This document shows, piece by piece, positions 1-7,604 of a stretch of DNA of 64,000 bases. The first letter of the stretch is position 1. Each line of letters opens with the position of its first letter. The notes under the pieces are model-generated. The model had not been told where the DNA came from. It made no database searches and saw nothing but the letters and a program-made list of their open reading frames with translations. Position numbers and translations under genes: made by a program. Source of the stretch: Lentzea atacamensis (GTDB lineage Bacteria > Actinomycetota > Actinomycetes > Mycobacteriales > Pseudonocardiaceae); NCBI RefSeq assembly GCF_003269295.1, contig NZ_QLTT01000001.1, positions 143,635 through 207,634 of the forward strand, given 5' to 3'.

Positions 1-142
1 CGTGGTCCACCACCCCACGCGCGGTCCACTTCGCGCACGGCGACGGGTTGTCCCACTGGTCCGCACGCACATGAGCGACCTTCGCCTCGAAGGCGTCCGC
101 ACGAGCCCGGTACCTGTCCGAAATCGATGTCTCGGGGATCAT
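1..142 (-). CDS. TIGR03086-like DinB-fold protein, N-terminus only
   Basis: An open minus-strand frame starts with ATG at 142 and runs off the window edge. The 47 visible residues include a WDNPSPCAKWTARGVVDH stretch, which matches the N-terminal pattern of the actinobacterial TIGR03086 metal-binding proteins (maleylpyruvate isomerase/DinB-like, mycothiol-associated): a conserved tryptophan, a PSPC motif and a W-x-A-R-x-V-V-x-H helix carrying the first metal-ligand histidine. It starts 4 bases after the stop of the RraA-like gene, so it is the third gene of that operon. The function cannot be refined from this fragment. Confidence 0.7.
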   Translation of the reverse strand, partial: MIPETSISDRYRARADAFEAKVAHVRADQWDNPSPCAKWTARGVVDH

Positions 143-146
143 GGCC

Positions 147-818
147 TCACTCCTCGACTGCGCCGCCGATCTTGCGCAGATGCTCGCGGAACGTCAGTCC
201 GCTCGCCAGGTATTCGGAGAACTGGAGCTGGCTGCGCAGGGACTCACCCTGCCGCACCCGCTCGGCCTGCGCTCGTTCGACGTCGCGGATGCTCGCCGCC
301 TTGGCGAGGACGGCTTCGACCTCGGAGCCGGGCACGAACAGGACGCCGTCGTCGTCACCGAACACCACGTCGTCGGACGTGACGGTCCACTGGCCGACCT
401 CCGCCGTCGAGAGAGCCTCGGGTGCACGGTCGCGCAGGCTCAACGGGCCGGTGGGGTTGGCGCCGAGGCTGAACACCGGCAGGCCTATCGCGCGGATGTC
501 CTGGGTGTCGCGGTGCAGGCCCCAGATCACCACGCCGGCCAGCCCGGCGGCGCGCGCTTCGAGCACGATCAGGTCGCCCACGCAGGCCTCGTCGGTGCGG
601 CCGTCGTTGTCGACGACGAGCACGTCGCCGGGGCGGCTGCGTTCGATGGCCTCCAGGAAGATGTCGACGCTGCCCGCGTGCCGGGCGGGCAGGACGCGGC
701 CGGACGTCCTGGTGCCGGGGATGACCGGCGTCAGGGTGGCCGTGCGGACCGGGATGTCCGCCCGGATGCAGGCGTCGGCGACGTGTGCGGTGGTGAGATC
801 CAGTTCGGCGAGGTCCAT
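147..818 (-). CDS. RraA-like / HMG aldolase-family protein
   Basis: The 223-residue product fits the RraA fold (4-hydroxy-4-methyl-2-oxoglutarate aldolase / RNase E regulator-like family). Gly81-Asp82 is followed about 20 residues later by Arg103-Asp104 in WGLHRDTQDI, the family's G-x20-R-D metal and substrate signature. Such proteins cleave short 2-oxo acids with divalent metal, or are non-catalytic homologs; the sequence does not decide which. ATG at 818 was chosen because an upstream extension would run into the MFS gene, which ends 11 bases away. It probably forms an operon with the MFS transporter before it and the DinB-like gene after it, which would suit uptake and breakdown of one small carboxylic compound (inference). 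Confidence 0.75.
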   Translation of the reverse strand: MDLAELDLTTAHVADACIRADIPVRTATLTPVIPGTRTSGRVLPARHAGSVDIFLEAIERSRPGDVLVVDNDGRTDEACVGDLIVLEARAAGLAGVVIWGLHRDTQDIRAIGLPVFSLGANPTGPLSLRDRAPEALSTAEVGQWTVTSDDVVFGDDDGVLFVPGSEVEAVLAKAASIRDVERAQAERVRQGESLRSQLQFSEYLASGLTFREHLRKIGGAVEE

Positions 819-829
819 GTCGCACAGTC

Positions 830-1996
830 TTACGCCGCCACGCGCTCCTGAACCGAATCGGTCCGCAACACGCCCGCGGAGAACGCCGCGACCACGCAGA
901 TGGCCACCGGCAACAGGAACGCGATGTTGAGCGGCACGAAGTGCGTCATCCACCCGATCACCGCGGGTCCCGCCAGCACACCGAGGTAACCGAGCCCGGC
1001 CACCCGCGACACGTTCGCCGCCGCCGCACCGGCCTCCGCGTGGCCGGCCGCGCTGAACAGCTGCGGCACCGTGCCGGACAGGCCCGCTCCCGCGATCGCC
1101 CAGCCGAGGAGCGCCAGCCAGATCCACGGCGAGAGCGCCGCCGTCGCGATGCCCGCCGCCCCGATCGCCGAGCCCCAGCGCAGCACCGCGACCGGCCCGA
1201 TCCTGGCGGCGATCCGGTCGGCGAGCAGCCGCCCGGTCGTCATCGTCGTCGCGAACGCGCCGTAGGCCAGTGCCGCGATCTCCGGCGAGGCGCCGAGGAC
1301 GTCCTGCAGGTGCAGCACGCTCCAGTCGTTCGCCGCGCCCTCGCTCAGCATCACGAACCCCGCCAGCACCGCCATGATCCAGATCCGGCGCGGCACTCTG
1401 CGCTTGCCGGTGGGCTGAGCGTGCTGCTCTTCCTTCTCGTTGAGCAGCGCCCTCGCGGTCACAAGGCTCACCACGACACCGAGCGCGGCTGCTGCTCCGA
1501 GCGTGGTGGCGGGGGAGAGTTCCCAGCTGAGTGTGCGCGCTCCGGTCAACGCCGCCGCCACACCACCGAGCGACCACGTCGCGTGGAACGCCGACATCAC
1601 CGGCCGCTGGTAGTGCCGTTCCACCACCACGGCGTGCGCGTTCATGCTGACGTCCATCAGCCCGTTGCCGATGCCGAAGACGAGAAGCGCCGCACCGAGC
1701 GTCCACTGGTCAACGGCCAGACCCGGCGTCAAAGCGGTCACGCTGCACACCACACCCGCGATCGGCACGACCAGCTTCACGCCCGCCCGGTCCGTGACCT
1801 TGCCACCGATCCGCATGCCAACGAACGCGCCCAGCCCGAGCAACAGCAGCAACCGGCCGAGCTCGGCGTGGTCGATGCCGGTGCGCTGCTCGACCGTCGG
1901 GATGTGCACGAGCCACAGCCCGAGCAGGAACCCGTTGAGCGTGAAGTACGTGAAGGTGGCCACCCGCGCGGCCTTGAGAGCGTTCACTTGCTCCAC
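830..1996 (-). CDS. MFS transporter
   Basis: The 388-residue protein has about twelve hydrophobic segments and the typical major facilitator loop after helix 2 (GMRIGGKVTDRAG). The length is normal for a 12-helix MFS carrier. GTG at 1996 is preferred: the longer TTG start at 2053 would run through the palindrome and into the divergent DeoR gene. The intergenic space is only about 50 bases and carries a perfect inverted repeat, so the DeoR protein encoded opposite probably controls this operon. The substrate is unknown; coupling with the RraA-like enzyme suggests an organic acid or sugar acid (inference). Confidence 0.8.
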   Translation of the reverse strand: MEQVNALKAARVATFTYFTLNGFLLGLWLVHIPTVEQRTGIDHAELGRLLLLLGLGAFVGMRIGGKVTDRAGVKLVVPIAGVVCSVTALTPGLAVDQWTLGAALLVFGIGNGLMDVSMNAHAVVVERHYQRPVMSAFHATWSLGGVAAALTGARTLSWELSPATTLGAAAALGVVVSLVTARALLNEKEEQHAQPTGKRRVPRRIWIMAVLAGFVMLSEGAANDWSVLHLQDVLGASPEIAALAYGAFATTMTTGRLLADRIAARIGPVAVLRWGSAIGAAGIATAALSPWIWLALLGWAIAGAGLSGTVPQLFSAAGHAEAGAAAANVSRVAGLGYLGVLAGPAVIGWMTHFVPLNIAFLLPVAICVVAAFSAGVLRTDSVQERVAA

Positions 1997-2013
1997 GCTA
2001 ACGAACGTGCGCC

Positions 2014-2040
2014 GTGTTCGAAAGGTTGAGTTTCGAACAC
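2014..2040. promoter_or_regulatory. Perfect inverted repeat, probable DeoR operator
   Basis: GTGTTCGAAA (2014-2023) and its exact reverse complement TTTCGAACAC (2031-2040) are separated by 7 bases. The repeat fills the gap between the MFS start (1996) and the DeoR-type start (2046). This is a symmetrical binding site for a dimeric regulator; assignment to the adjacent DeoR protein is inference. Confidence 0.75.
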
Positions 2041-2045
2041 CACTG

Positions 2046-2798
2046 ATGTTCAATCACGCCGTGTCCCGTTTGAAGCAGATCACCGAGGCCGTCCGCGACG
2101 CGGGCTCGCTGGGGGTGGCCGACCTGGCTGCGCTCACCGGCGCGTCCGAGATGACCATCCGCCGCGACCTGGAGGTCCTCGCCGCCCAGGGCGTCCTCGA
2201 ACGCTTCCGCGGCGGCGCCCGCAGCCTCCTGCTGCGCTGCTCCGAACCCCCGTTCGCCCTGCGCACCGACGAGAACATGGCGGCCAAGCGCCGCATCGCC
2301 GCCACTGTCGCGGGCATGATCGCGGACGGCGAGTCGGTCGTGCTGGACAGCGGCACCACGTGCCTGGAGGTCGCGCGCCTGCTGCACGACCGCCGCATCA
2401 CCGTCATGCCTCTCTCACTGCACGCGGTGAACGCCCTGTCCTCCAGCACTTCACTCACCCTGCTCGTGCCCGGTGGCCGCCCTCGCCCCGGCGAGCTGGC
2501 GCTGACCGGGCCCCTCACGCTCGCCTCCCTCTCCGCACTGCGCTTCGACACCGCGGTGATCGGCTGCTGCGGGCTTTCCGCGGCCCAGGGACTCACCGCC
2601 TTCGACCTGGAGGACGCATCGGTGAAACGAGCCGCCATCTCCTCCGCCCGGCGGGTGATCGCGGCCGTCGACGCTTCGAAGCTGTCGCGCACCGCGCTGG
2701 CGTTCGTGGCTCCCGCGTCCTCTTTGGACGCTGTGGTCACCGACGCGGACGGCGACGAGGACCTGGCGGCAGCCGGCGTGACGGTGGTGACCGCGTGA
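2046..2798 (+). CDS. DeoR/GlpR-family transcriptional regulator
   Basis: The 250-residue protein has the DeoR layout: an N-terminal helix-turn-helix (about residues 5-60, ending in MTIRRDLEVLAAQGVLERFRGGA, a clear family signature) and a C-terminal DeoRC sugar-phosphate sensor domain with VVLDSGTTCLEVARLL. ATG at 2046 begins 5 bases after the operator and has no Shine-Dalgarno sequence, so the message may be leaderless. A DeoR protein normally represses until a phosphorylated intermediate binds. The downstream HAD gene overlaps it, and the MFS/RraA operon is divergent. Confidence 0.85.
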   Translation: MFNHAVSRLKQITEAVRDAGSLGVADLAALTGASEMTIRRDLEVLAAQGVLERFRGGARSLLLRCSEPPFALRTDENMAAKRRIAATVAGMIADGESVVLDSGTTCLEVARLLHDRRITVMPLSLHAVNALSSSTSLTLLVPGGRPRPGELALTGPLTLASLSALRFDTAVIGCCGLSAAQGLTAFDLEDASVKRAAISSARRVIAAVDASKLSRTALAFVAPASSLDAVVTDADGDEDLAAAGVTVVTA

Positions 2799-3334
2799 TC
2801 GTGCTGTTCGACATGTTCGGCGTGATCGCGCGCGGCCAGTCGCCCGAGGTCATGGCCTCGATGAGCACGTCGCCGTCGTTCTGGGACGCGTACTGGGCGC
2901 ACCGGCCCGCCTACGACCGCGGCGACGTGACGGCCGAGGAGTACTGGGCGCTCGTCGGCCACCCACCGCTCGTCGAGCAGGACGTGGCCAGCTGGAGCCG
3001 CGTCGACCACGAGATGGTCGCCCTGCTCCACGACCTGCACAACGCGGGCCGGCGAATCGCGCTGCTGTCCAACATCCCGGAAGACCACGCCCGGAACTTC
3101 GAACGCACCCATGCGTGGCTGGACCTGTTCGAGGTGCGGGGTTTCTCGTGCCGCATCGGCCACGCGAAGCCGGAACGCGCGGCCTTCGAGTGGTGCCGCG
3201 ACGCGCTCGGCGGCGGCGACATCCTCTTCGTCGACGACAGGATGGAGAACGTCGAGGCCGCGCGCGAGATCGGGATGCGCGGCCACCACTTCACCGGGAT
3301 CGCCGGGCTCAGGGACCGGCTCGGCGTCGTCTGA
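2795..3334 (+). CDS. HAD-superfamily hydrolase
   Basis: The 179-residue protein is a HAD-IA type hydrolase. It has motif I FDMFGVI, motif II LLSNIP, a lysine in HAKPER, and motif IV FVDDRMENVEAA. In motif I the second aspartate of the usual DxDxT is replaced by Phe, as in YihX-like or dehalogenase-like members, so substrate class is uncertain. GTG at 2795 overlaps the DeoR stop by 4 bases (GTGA), indicating translational coupling. A phosphatase acting on the DeoR effector is an attractive but untested idea. Confidence 0.8.
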   Translation: MIVLFDMFGVIARGQSPEVMASMSTSPSFWDAYWAHRPAYDRGDVTAEEYWALVGHPPLVEQDVASWSRVDHEMVALLHDLHNAGRRIALLSNIPEDHARNFERTHAWLDLFEVRGFSCRIGHAKPERAAFEWCRDALGGGDILFVDDRMENVEAAREIGMRGHHFTGIAGLRDRLGVV

Positions 3335-3339
3335 CGTGC

Positions 3340-4122
3340 TCAGGCCCCGGCGCCGCCGTCCACAGGCACGATCGCGCCGGTCACCATCGACGCGCGGTCG
3401 CTGAGCAGCCACGCGGCGACTTCGGCCACCTCGCGCGGCTCTGCCATGCGGCCCAGCGGGCTCGCCGCGGTGATGCGCTCGACGATGCCGGGGGACGCCG
3501 CCTCCCACGCGTCGATCATCTCCGTGGCGGTGCCGCCGGGGGTGATGCCGTTGACCCGGATGCCCTGACCGGCCCAGGTCACGGCCGCGGTTTCGGTGAT
3601 GCTGTTGAGCGCGCGCTTCATGGCGCCGTACGCGGGCAGGGCGGGGTTCGCGCGGCGGCTGCCGATGCTCGAGGTGTTGACGATCGCCCCGCCGCCGTTG
3701 CGTCGCATGAGCGCCGCTTCCGCGGTCATGGCGGTCCAGTGCGAGCGGAAGTTCACGGCGAACTGCTGGTCGATGTCCTCGTCACTCGTGGTGTCCAGCG
3801 GGCCGGGCTGCTGGATCGTCGCGCCGTTGTTGAAGGCGCCGTCGAGCCGCCCGTGCAGCTCCTCGACCCGGTCGACCGCCGCACGGATGCTCGCACGGTC
3901 GGCGAGGTCCAGCGCGACGGCATCGGCGACGCCTCCACCGGCGCGGATCTCGGTGACGATGAGGTCGAGGGCGTCGGTGCCGCGGGAGGCGAGCACGACG
4001 GCGGCACCCTCGGCGGCGAAGAGCCTGGCCGCGGCCGCTCCGATGCCGCGGCTGGCGCCGGTGACGAGGACGACCTTGCCGGTGAGCAGGCCGACGGGTG
4101 CGATGTGGATGTCGTTGGTCAT
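3340..4122 (-). CDS. Short-chain dehydrogenase/reductase (SDR)
   Basis: The 260-residue classical SDR has a TGASRGIG nucleotide-binding loop near residue 21, an NNGA-type motif (FNNGAT), catalytic Ser in VNTSSIGS and YGAMK as the Tyr-x3-Lys pair, ending with GAIVPVDGG. It should be an NAD(P)-dependent oxidoreductase of unknown substrate. ATG at 4122 was chosen over longer options because it places the Rossmann motif at the usual distance. It is divergent from an XRE/MmyB-type regulator gene 86 bases away, a common actinobacterial arrangement in which the regulator controls the SDR. Confidence 0.88.
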   Translation of the reverse strand: MTNDIHIAPVGLLTGKVVLVTGASRGIGAAAARLFAAEGAAVVLASRGTDALDLIVTEIRAGGGVADAVALDLADRASIRAAVDRVEELHGRLDGAFNNGATIQQPGPLDTTSDEDIDQQFAVNFRSHWTAMTAEAALMRRNGGGAIVNTSSIGSRRANPALPAYGAMKRALNSITETAAVTWAGQGIRVNGITPGGTATEMIDAWEAASPGIVERITAASPLGRMAEPREVAEVAAWLLSDRASMVTGAIVPVDGGAGA

Positions 4123-4208
4123 GACGACAATGTCAGCGCGGCCCGATGCGCGGAGGCAGGCACAGGCTGTACCAGGATCCGCCGCCGTGCGACGGGCAGA
4201 CTCGGGGT

Positions 4209-5057
4209 ATGAGCAAGCAGGAGCTCGGCGCGTTCCTCCGCAGCCGTCGCGAGCGGCTCCGGCCGCAGGACGTCGGTCTGCCGTCCGGACCGCGGCGCCG
4301 CACACCGGGTCTGCGTCGCGAGGAGGTCGCGGTCCTCGCGCACATCTCCATCGAGTACTACGTGCGGCTCGAGCAGGGCAGGGCGCCGTGGCCGTCCGGT
4401 GACGTCCTCGCCGGGATCGCGGGCGCGCTGAGGCTCACCGACGCCGAGTCCGACCACCTCCACGTCCTCGCGGGCGCCGCGCCGACCCGTGCCAGGACGC
4501 TGCGGCGCGACGTCCGCCCGAGCATCCTCGCGCTGCTCGAACGGCTGCCGCTGACAGCGGGGTTCGTGACCTCCGCCGTGTTGGAGGTGCTCGCGTGGAA
4601 CGACCTCGCGGCCGCGCTCATGGAGGACTTCGCCGAGCTCGCCCCCGAGGACCGCAACCTCGCGCGCCGGGCGTTCCTCGGGCCTGCCCCGCCTGACGCG
4701 CCGCTGTACGGGGTCTCCGACGCCGCCGAGTTCCGGCACCACGTCGTCACGCAGCTCCGCGCCACCCTCGCCCGCTACCCGGCGGATCCCGCGGTGACCG
4801 GCCTCGTCGGCGAACTCCACGCCAGCCCGGACTTCGCCCGGCTCTGGGAGCGGCACGACGTGCAGGCAGCGCCCACGCTCACCAAGACCTTCCGCCACCC
4901 GGTCGTCGGGGAGGTCACCATCGACTGCGACTCGCTCGCCCTCACGGACCGCGACCAGCACCTCGTCCTCTACAGCGCGCCGGCGGGATCGCCGGCAGCC
5001 GAGGCACTGGCCCTGCTGAACGTGCTGGGTCCCAAGGCGACATCTGGAGCTGTATAG
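4209..5057 (+). CDS. XRE-family regulator with MmyB-like ligand domain
   Basis: The 282-residue protein has an N-terminal XRE helix-turn-helix (residues 5-75, with TPGLRREEVAVLAHISIEYYVRLEQGR) followed by an MmyB-like PAS-type domain (AFVTS/LAWNDLAAAL, LARRAFLG, and a closing FRHPVVGEVTIDCDSLAL segment). This domain is thought to bind a small hydrophobic ligand. These proteins usually sit beside an SDR gene and control it; here the SDR is divergent, 86 bases away. The stop is only 8 bases before the cmtR start, so the cmtR promoter lies inside the end of this gene. Confidence 0.88.
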   Translation: MSKQELGAFLRSRRERLRPQDVGLPSGPRRRTPGLRREEVAVLAHISIEYYVRLEQGRAPWPSGDVLAGIAGALRLTDAESDHLHVLAGAAPTRARTLRRDVRPSILALLERLPLTAGFVTSAVLEVLAWNDLAAALMEDFAELAPEDRNLARRAFLGPAPPDAPLYGVSDAAEFRHHVVTQLRATLARYPADPAVTGLVGELHASPDFARLWERHDVQAAPTLTKTFRHPVVGEVTIDCDSLALTDRDQHLVLYSAPAGSPAAEALALLNVLGPKATSGAV

Positions 5058-5066
5058 TTCAGCGAG
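5053..5066 (+). promoter_or_regulatory. Leaderless cmtR promoter (-10 TATAGT)
   Basis: TATAGT at 5053-5058 is followed by 7 bases and then the GTG start at 5066, with no Shine-Dalgarno sequence. This is the geometry of a leaderless actinobacterial promoter. CmtR homologs bind DNA overlapping their own promoter, so autoregulation here is likely (inference). Confidence 0.6.
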
Positions 5067-5383
5067 TGCTGACCTGTGAGACCCGAGAAACCGCACTGTC
5101 CAGGCTGGGCAAGGCGCTGGCCGACCCGACGCGATGCCGCATCCTCGTGGCGCTGCTCGACGGCCACGGCTACCCGGCCCAGCTCGCCGAGAAACTGGGC
5201 CTGACCAGGTCGAACGTCTCCAACCACCTGTCCTGTCTGCGTGGCTGCGGCCTCGTCGTCGCCACCTACCAGGGCCGCCAGGTCCGCTACGAGCTCGCGG
5301 ACCAGCGCCTCACCCGCGCCCTCACCGAACTCGCCGACGTCGTCCTCGCGGTCGACCCGCAGGTGGAGTGCGTCGATGAGTGA
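5066..5383 (+). CDS. cmtR: CmtR-like cadmium/lead-sensing ArsR repressor
   Basis: The 105-residue winged-helix protein follows the mycobacterial CmtR pattern closely (LADPTRCRILVALLDG, GLTRSNVSNHLSCLRGCG). The three established CmtR metal ligands are present at the same numbers: Cys57 and Cys61 in SCLRGC and Cys102 near the C-terminus. It should leave DNA on binding Cd(II) or Pb(II). GTG at 5066 is the only sensible start. The cation efflux gene overlaps its end by 8 bases, so sensor and pump are one operon. In M. tuberculosis the partner is a P-type ATPase; here it is a CDF-like carrier. Confidence 0.9.
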   Translation: MLTCETRETALSRLGKALADPTRCRILVALLDGHGYPAQLAEKLGLTRSNVSNHLSCLRGCGLVVATYQGRQVRYELADQRLTRALTELADVVLAVDPQVECVDE

Positions 5384-5993
5384 CGCCTGCTGCCAGCCGA
5401 CGGCCCGCAAGACGACGCTGACCAAGCGCGTCCGGTGGCTCGTCGCCGCCACGATCACCTACAACGTCGTCGAAGCGATCATCGCGCTCACGGCGGGGAC
5501 CATCGCGTCCTCCACCGCGCTGATCGGCTTCGGTCTCGACTCGATCATCGAGGTGGCGTCGGCCGCGGCGGTCGCCTGGCAGTTCTCCGGCAAGGACCCC
5601 GAAGCGCGCGAACGCACCGCGCTCAAGGTGATCGCGGTGTCGTTCTTCGCGCTCGCCGCCTACGTGACCTTCGAGTCGGTCACCGCACTGATCTTCCAGG
5701 AACGCGCCGAGCACTCCACCGTCGGCATCGTGCTGGCGGCGGTCTCGTTGCTGGTCATGCCGGGCCTGAGCTACGCGCAGCGCCGAGCCGGCCGCGAACT
5801 CGGGTCCGCGAGCGCCGTGGCCGACTCGAAGCAGACGCTGCTGTGCACCTACCTGTCCGCCGTGCTGCTCGTCGGGCTCGGCGTCAACAGCCTGTTCGGC
5901 TGGTGGTGGGCCGATCCGCTGGCAGCACTCGTGATCGCCGCGGTGGCGGTCAAGGAGGGCCGGGAGGCCTGGCGCGGCGACCACTGCTGTTAG
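5376..5993 (+). CDS. CDF-like cation efflux membrane protein
   Basis: The 205-residue protein has about six hydrophobic helices and motifs of the cation diffusion facilitator superfamily (STALIGFGLDSIIEVAS in helix 2; ADSKQTLLCTYLSAVLLVGLGVNSLFGWWWADPLAAL in helices 5-6), with acidic residues where CDF carriers bind metal. It lacks the long cytosolic C-terminal domain, so it is a short form. Cys-Cys pairs lie at both ends (SDACC and DHCC), suitable for metal capture. ATG at 5376 overlaps cmtR by 8 bases. Likely role: export of the metal sensed by CmtR. Confidence 0.82.
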   Translation: MSDACCQPTARKTTLTKRVRWLVAATITYNVVEAIIALTAGTIASSTALIGFGLDSIIEVASAAAVAWQFSGKDPEARERTALKVIAVSFFALAAYVTFESVTALIFQERAEHSTVGIVLAAVSLLVMPGLSYAQRRAGRELGSASAVADSKQTLLCTYLSAVLLVGLGVNSLFGWWWADPLAALVIAAVAVKEGREAWRGDHCC

Positions 5994-6005
5994 AACCCAC
6001 TGCTG

Positions 6006-6542
6006 TCAGAACAACGACGACCAGTAGAACCAGAACGCCTGCAGCACTCCGGCCGCGATCACCAGGTACCACAGGATCAGCACGACGCTGTGGTACTGGA
6101 AGGACGGCCGGATGTTGCGCAGCGTCGTGTACCAGAAGATCGGGATCGTCACCGCCCACACGACCATGCAGTACGGGCACAGCGCCCCGATCTCGTACAG
6201 GCTCTGCCAGATCAGCCAGTGCACGAACAGCACGCCGAACGTCGCGCCGACCTGCAGCCCGATCCAGATCCACGGCGGCAACGCGACGCCCGCCAGCAGC
6301 AGTACACCCAGCGTCGTCACCACCGCGAACCCCGCGATGCCGAGCAACGGGTTGGGAAACCCGAACAGCTCGGCCTGCGGCGTCTTCATGATCGAGCCGC
6401 AGCTCAGCACCGGGTTGATGCTGCACGTCGGCACGTAGAACGGGTCCTTGAGCAGCGCGATCTTCTCGATCGTCAGCACGGACGAGGCGACCAGGCCGAC
6501 GAACCCGCCGACCGCGAGCACCCACGCGACCACTCGGTTCAC
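6006..6542 (-). CDS. Vitamin K epoxide reductase (VKOR) family protein
   Basis: The 178-residue protein has four to five membrane helices and the VKOR cysteines: loop pair Cys40 and Cys48 (PTCSINPVLSC) and active-site Cys122-Pro-Tyr-Cys125. In actinobacteria VKOR reoxidises the periplasmic-side DsbA-like oxidase and passes electrons to menaquinone. GTG at 6542 overlaps the stop of the thioredoxin-fold gene by 4 bases, so the two are co-translated and very likely work as a pair. Nothing essential is missing. Confidence 0.9.
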   Translation of the reverse strand: MNRVVAWVLAVGGFVGLVASSVLTIEKIALLKDPFYVPTCSINPVLSCGSIMKTPQAELFGFPNPLLGIAGFAVVTTLGVLLLAGVALPPWIWIGLQVGATFGVLFVHWLIWQSLYEIGALCPYCMVVWAVTIPIFWYTTLRNIRPSFQYHSVVLILWYLVIAAGVLQAFWFYWSSLF

Positions 6543-7138
6543 CTGGAGAGCTCCCGGTCGATCGCGGTCTTCAGGTTGTCGTAGCTCGGCGCGCCGCTGA
6601 GCTTGGTGCCGTTGATGAAGAACGTCGGCGTGCCCTGCACTCCGGCCTTGCTGCCCTCCGCACGCTGGGCGAGCACCCGCTCCCGCAGCGCCGGGTCGCC
6701 GAGCGCCTTCTCGAACGCGGCCAGGTCGAGCCCGAGCTGCTGAGCGAACTCGACGAACACCGCGCGCTGCGACGTCTGCTGCCCGCCCCACTCCTGCTGC
6801 GCGTCGAACATCAGCGTGAACATCTCGTCCCGCTTGCCCTGCGCACCGGCCGCCTCGACCGCGACAGCCGCGAGCTCGGCGTTGCGGTGGCTGGGAATCG
6901 GGAAGTGCCGCACGTCGAACGTCACGCGCTCGCCGTACTCGGACTTGAGCTTCTGCACGCCGGGGTGGGCGGCGCGGCAGGACGGGCACTCGAGGTCGAG
7001 GTACTCGACCACGGTCACCTTGCCGTCGGCGGACTGCGGTGCCGCGGTGGTGTTGTTGCGGCTGAAGAAGATGAAACCGGCGATCACCACGGCCACGACG
7101 GCGACGATGATCAGGGACAGGCGAGCGTTCTTGGACAT
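6539..7138 (-). CDS. Membrane-anchored DsbA-like thioredoxin-fold protein
   Basis: The 199-residue protein has one N-terminal membrane anchor (about residues 8-26) and a DsbA-type thioredoxin domain with Cys51-Pro-Ser-Cys54, the cis-proline loop GVQGTPTFF and the inserted helical region. It should oxidise or isomerise disulfides in exported proteins on the outer face of the membrane. It overlaps the VKOR gene by 4 bases and follows a small membrane protein gene by 55 bases. ATG at 7138 gives a normal anchor. The CPSC dipeptide is atypical for strong oxidases, so isomerase or reductase activity is possible. Confidence 0.9.
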   Translation of the reverse strand: MSKNARLSLIIVAVVAVVIAGFIFFSRNNTTAAPQSADGKVTVVEYLDLECPSCRAAHPGVQKLKSEYGERVTFDVRHFPIPSHRNAELAAVAVEAAGAQGKRDEMFTLMFDAQQEWGGQQTSQRAVFVEFAQQLGLDLAAFEKALGDPALRERVLAQRAEGSKAGVQGTPTFFINGTKLSGAPSYDNLKTAIDRELSR

Positions 7139-7193
7139 GACTGAAGGACCTCCACGAAGGCGGGAAAGGACGGGCTCGAAGACCGGGATCGGT

Positions 7194-7562
7194 CTAGGTG
7201 CGCAGCACGCAGAGCTGCGCCAGCCGTACTTCCAGCCGACGTGAAGGACGAGACCACACGGGCAGCGGCACCAACCGTGCCGGCACCGAACCGGCGCGCC
7301 GCAGCACGGCGAACCCGATCAGCACCGCCAGCGCCACCACCAGGCAGGCACCGGCGACGAGAATGCCCTCGATCAGGCCGATGTCGTCGGTCTGATCGGA
7401 GTGGGCGACCGCGTGGGTGCTCGACGTGGGGCACTGTGCGGTCCAGGCGAACTCCGTCTCACACGGGGTGCCCTGCATCATCGCGACTCCGGCCACCAGC
7501 GCCAGCACGGCGAACATGCGCGCGAGGTACGCGCGGGTTCGTGAGCTGCGGGGGCCGGGCAC
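7194..7562 (-). CDS. Small two-helix membrane protein with a cysteine pair
   Basis: The 122-residue product is not assigned to a family. It has two predicted membrane helices (about residues 14-30 and 61-88) joined by a loop with Cys34 and Cys44 plus histidines, and a basic C-terminal tail. The loop should face outward, where the DsbA/VKOR pair encoded just downstream acts, so it may be a substrate or partner of that system (inference). GTG at 7562 lies 7 bases after a TACCCT -10 element, giving a leaderless start. Confidence 0.6.
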   Translation of the reverse strand: MPGPRSSRTRAYLARMFAVLALVAGVAMMQGTPCETEFAWTAQCPTSSTHAVAHSDQTDDIGLIEGILVAGACLVVALAVLIGFAVLRRAGSVPARLVPLPVWSRPSRRLEVRLAQLCVLRT

Positions 7563-7604
7563 GTGATCCAGGGTAGCGATCTGCCGCCTACGCTGGATCG
7601 CGTG
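7560..7604. promoter_or_regulatory. Mirror-image divergent leaderless promoters
   Basis: A 16-base arm at 7560-7575 and its inverted copy at 7589-7604 match at 14 of 16 positions, with a 13-base spacer. Each arm contains -10 element TAC[C/G]CT, seven bases including GGATC, then a GTG start codon. The minus arm drives the membrane protein gene and the plus arm drives the hypothetical gene at 7602. The symmetry suggests shared regulation of both start sites. Confidence 0.6.
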
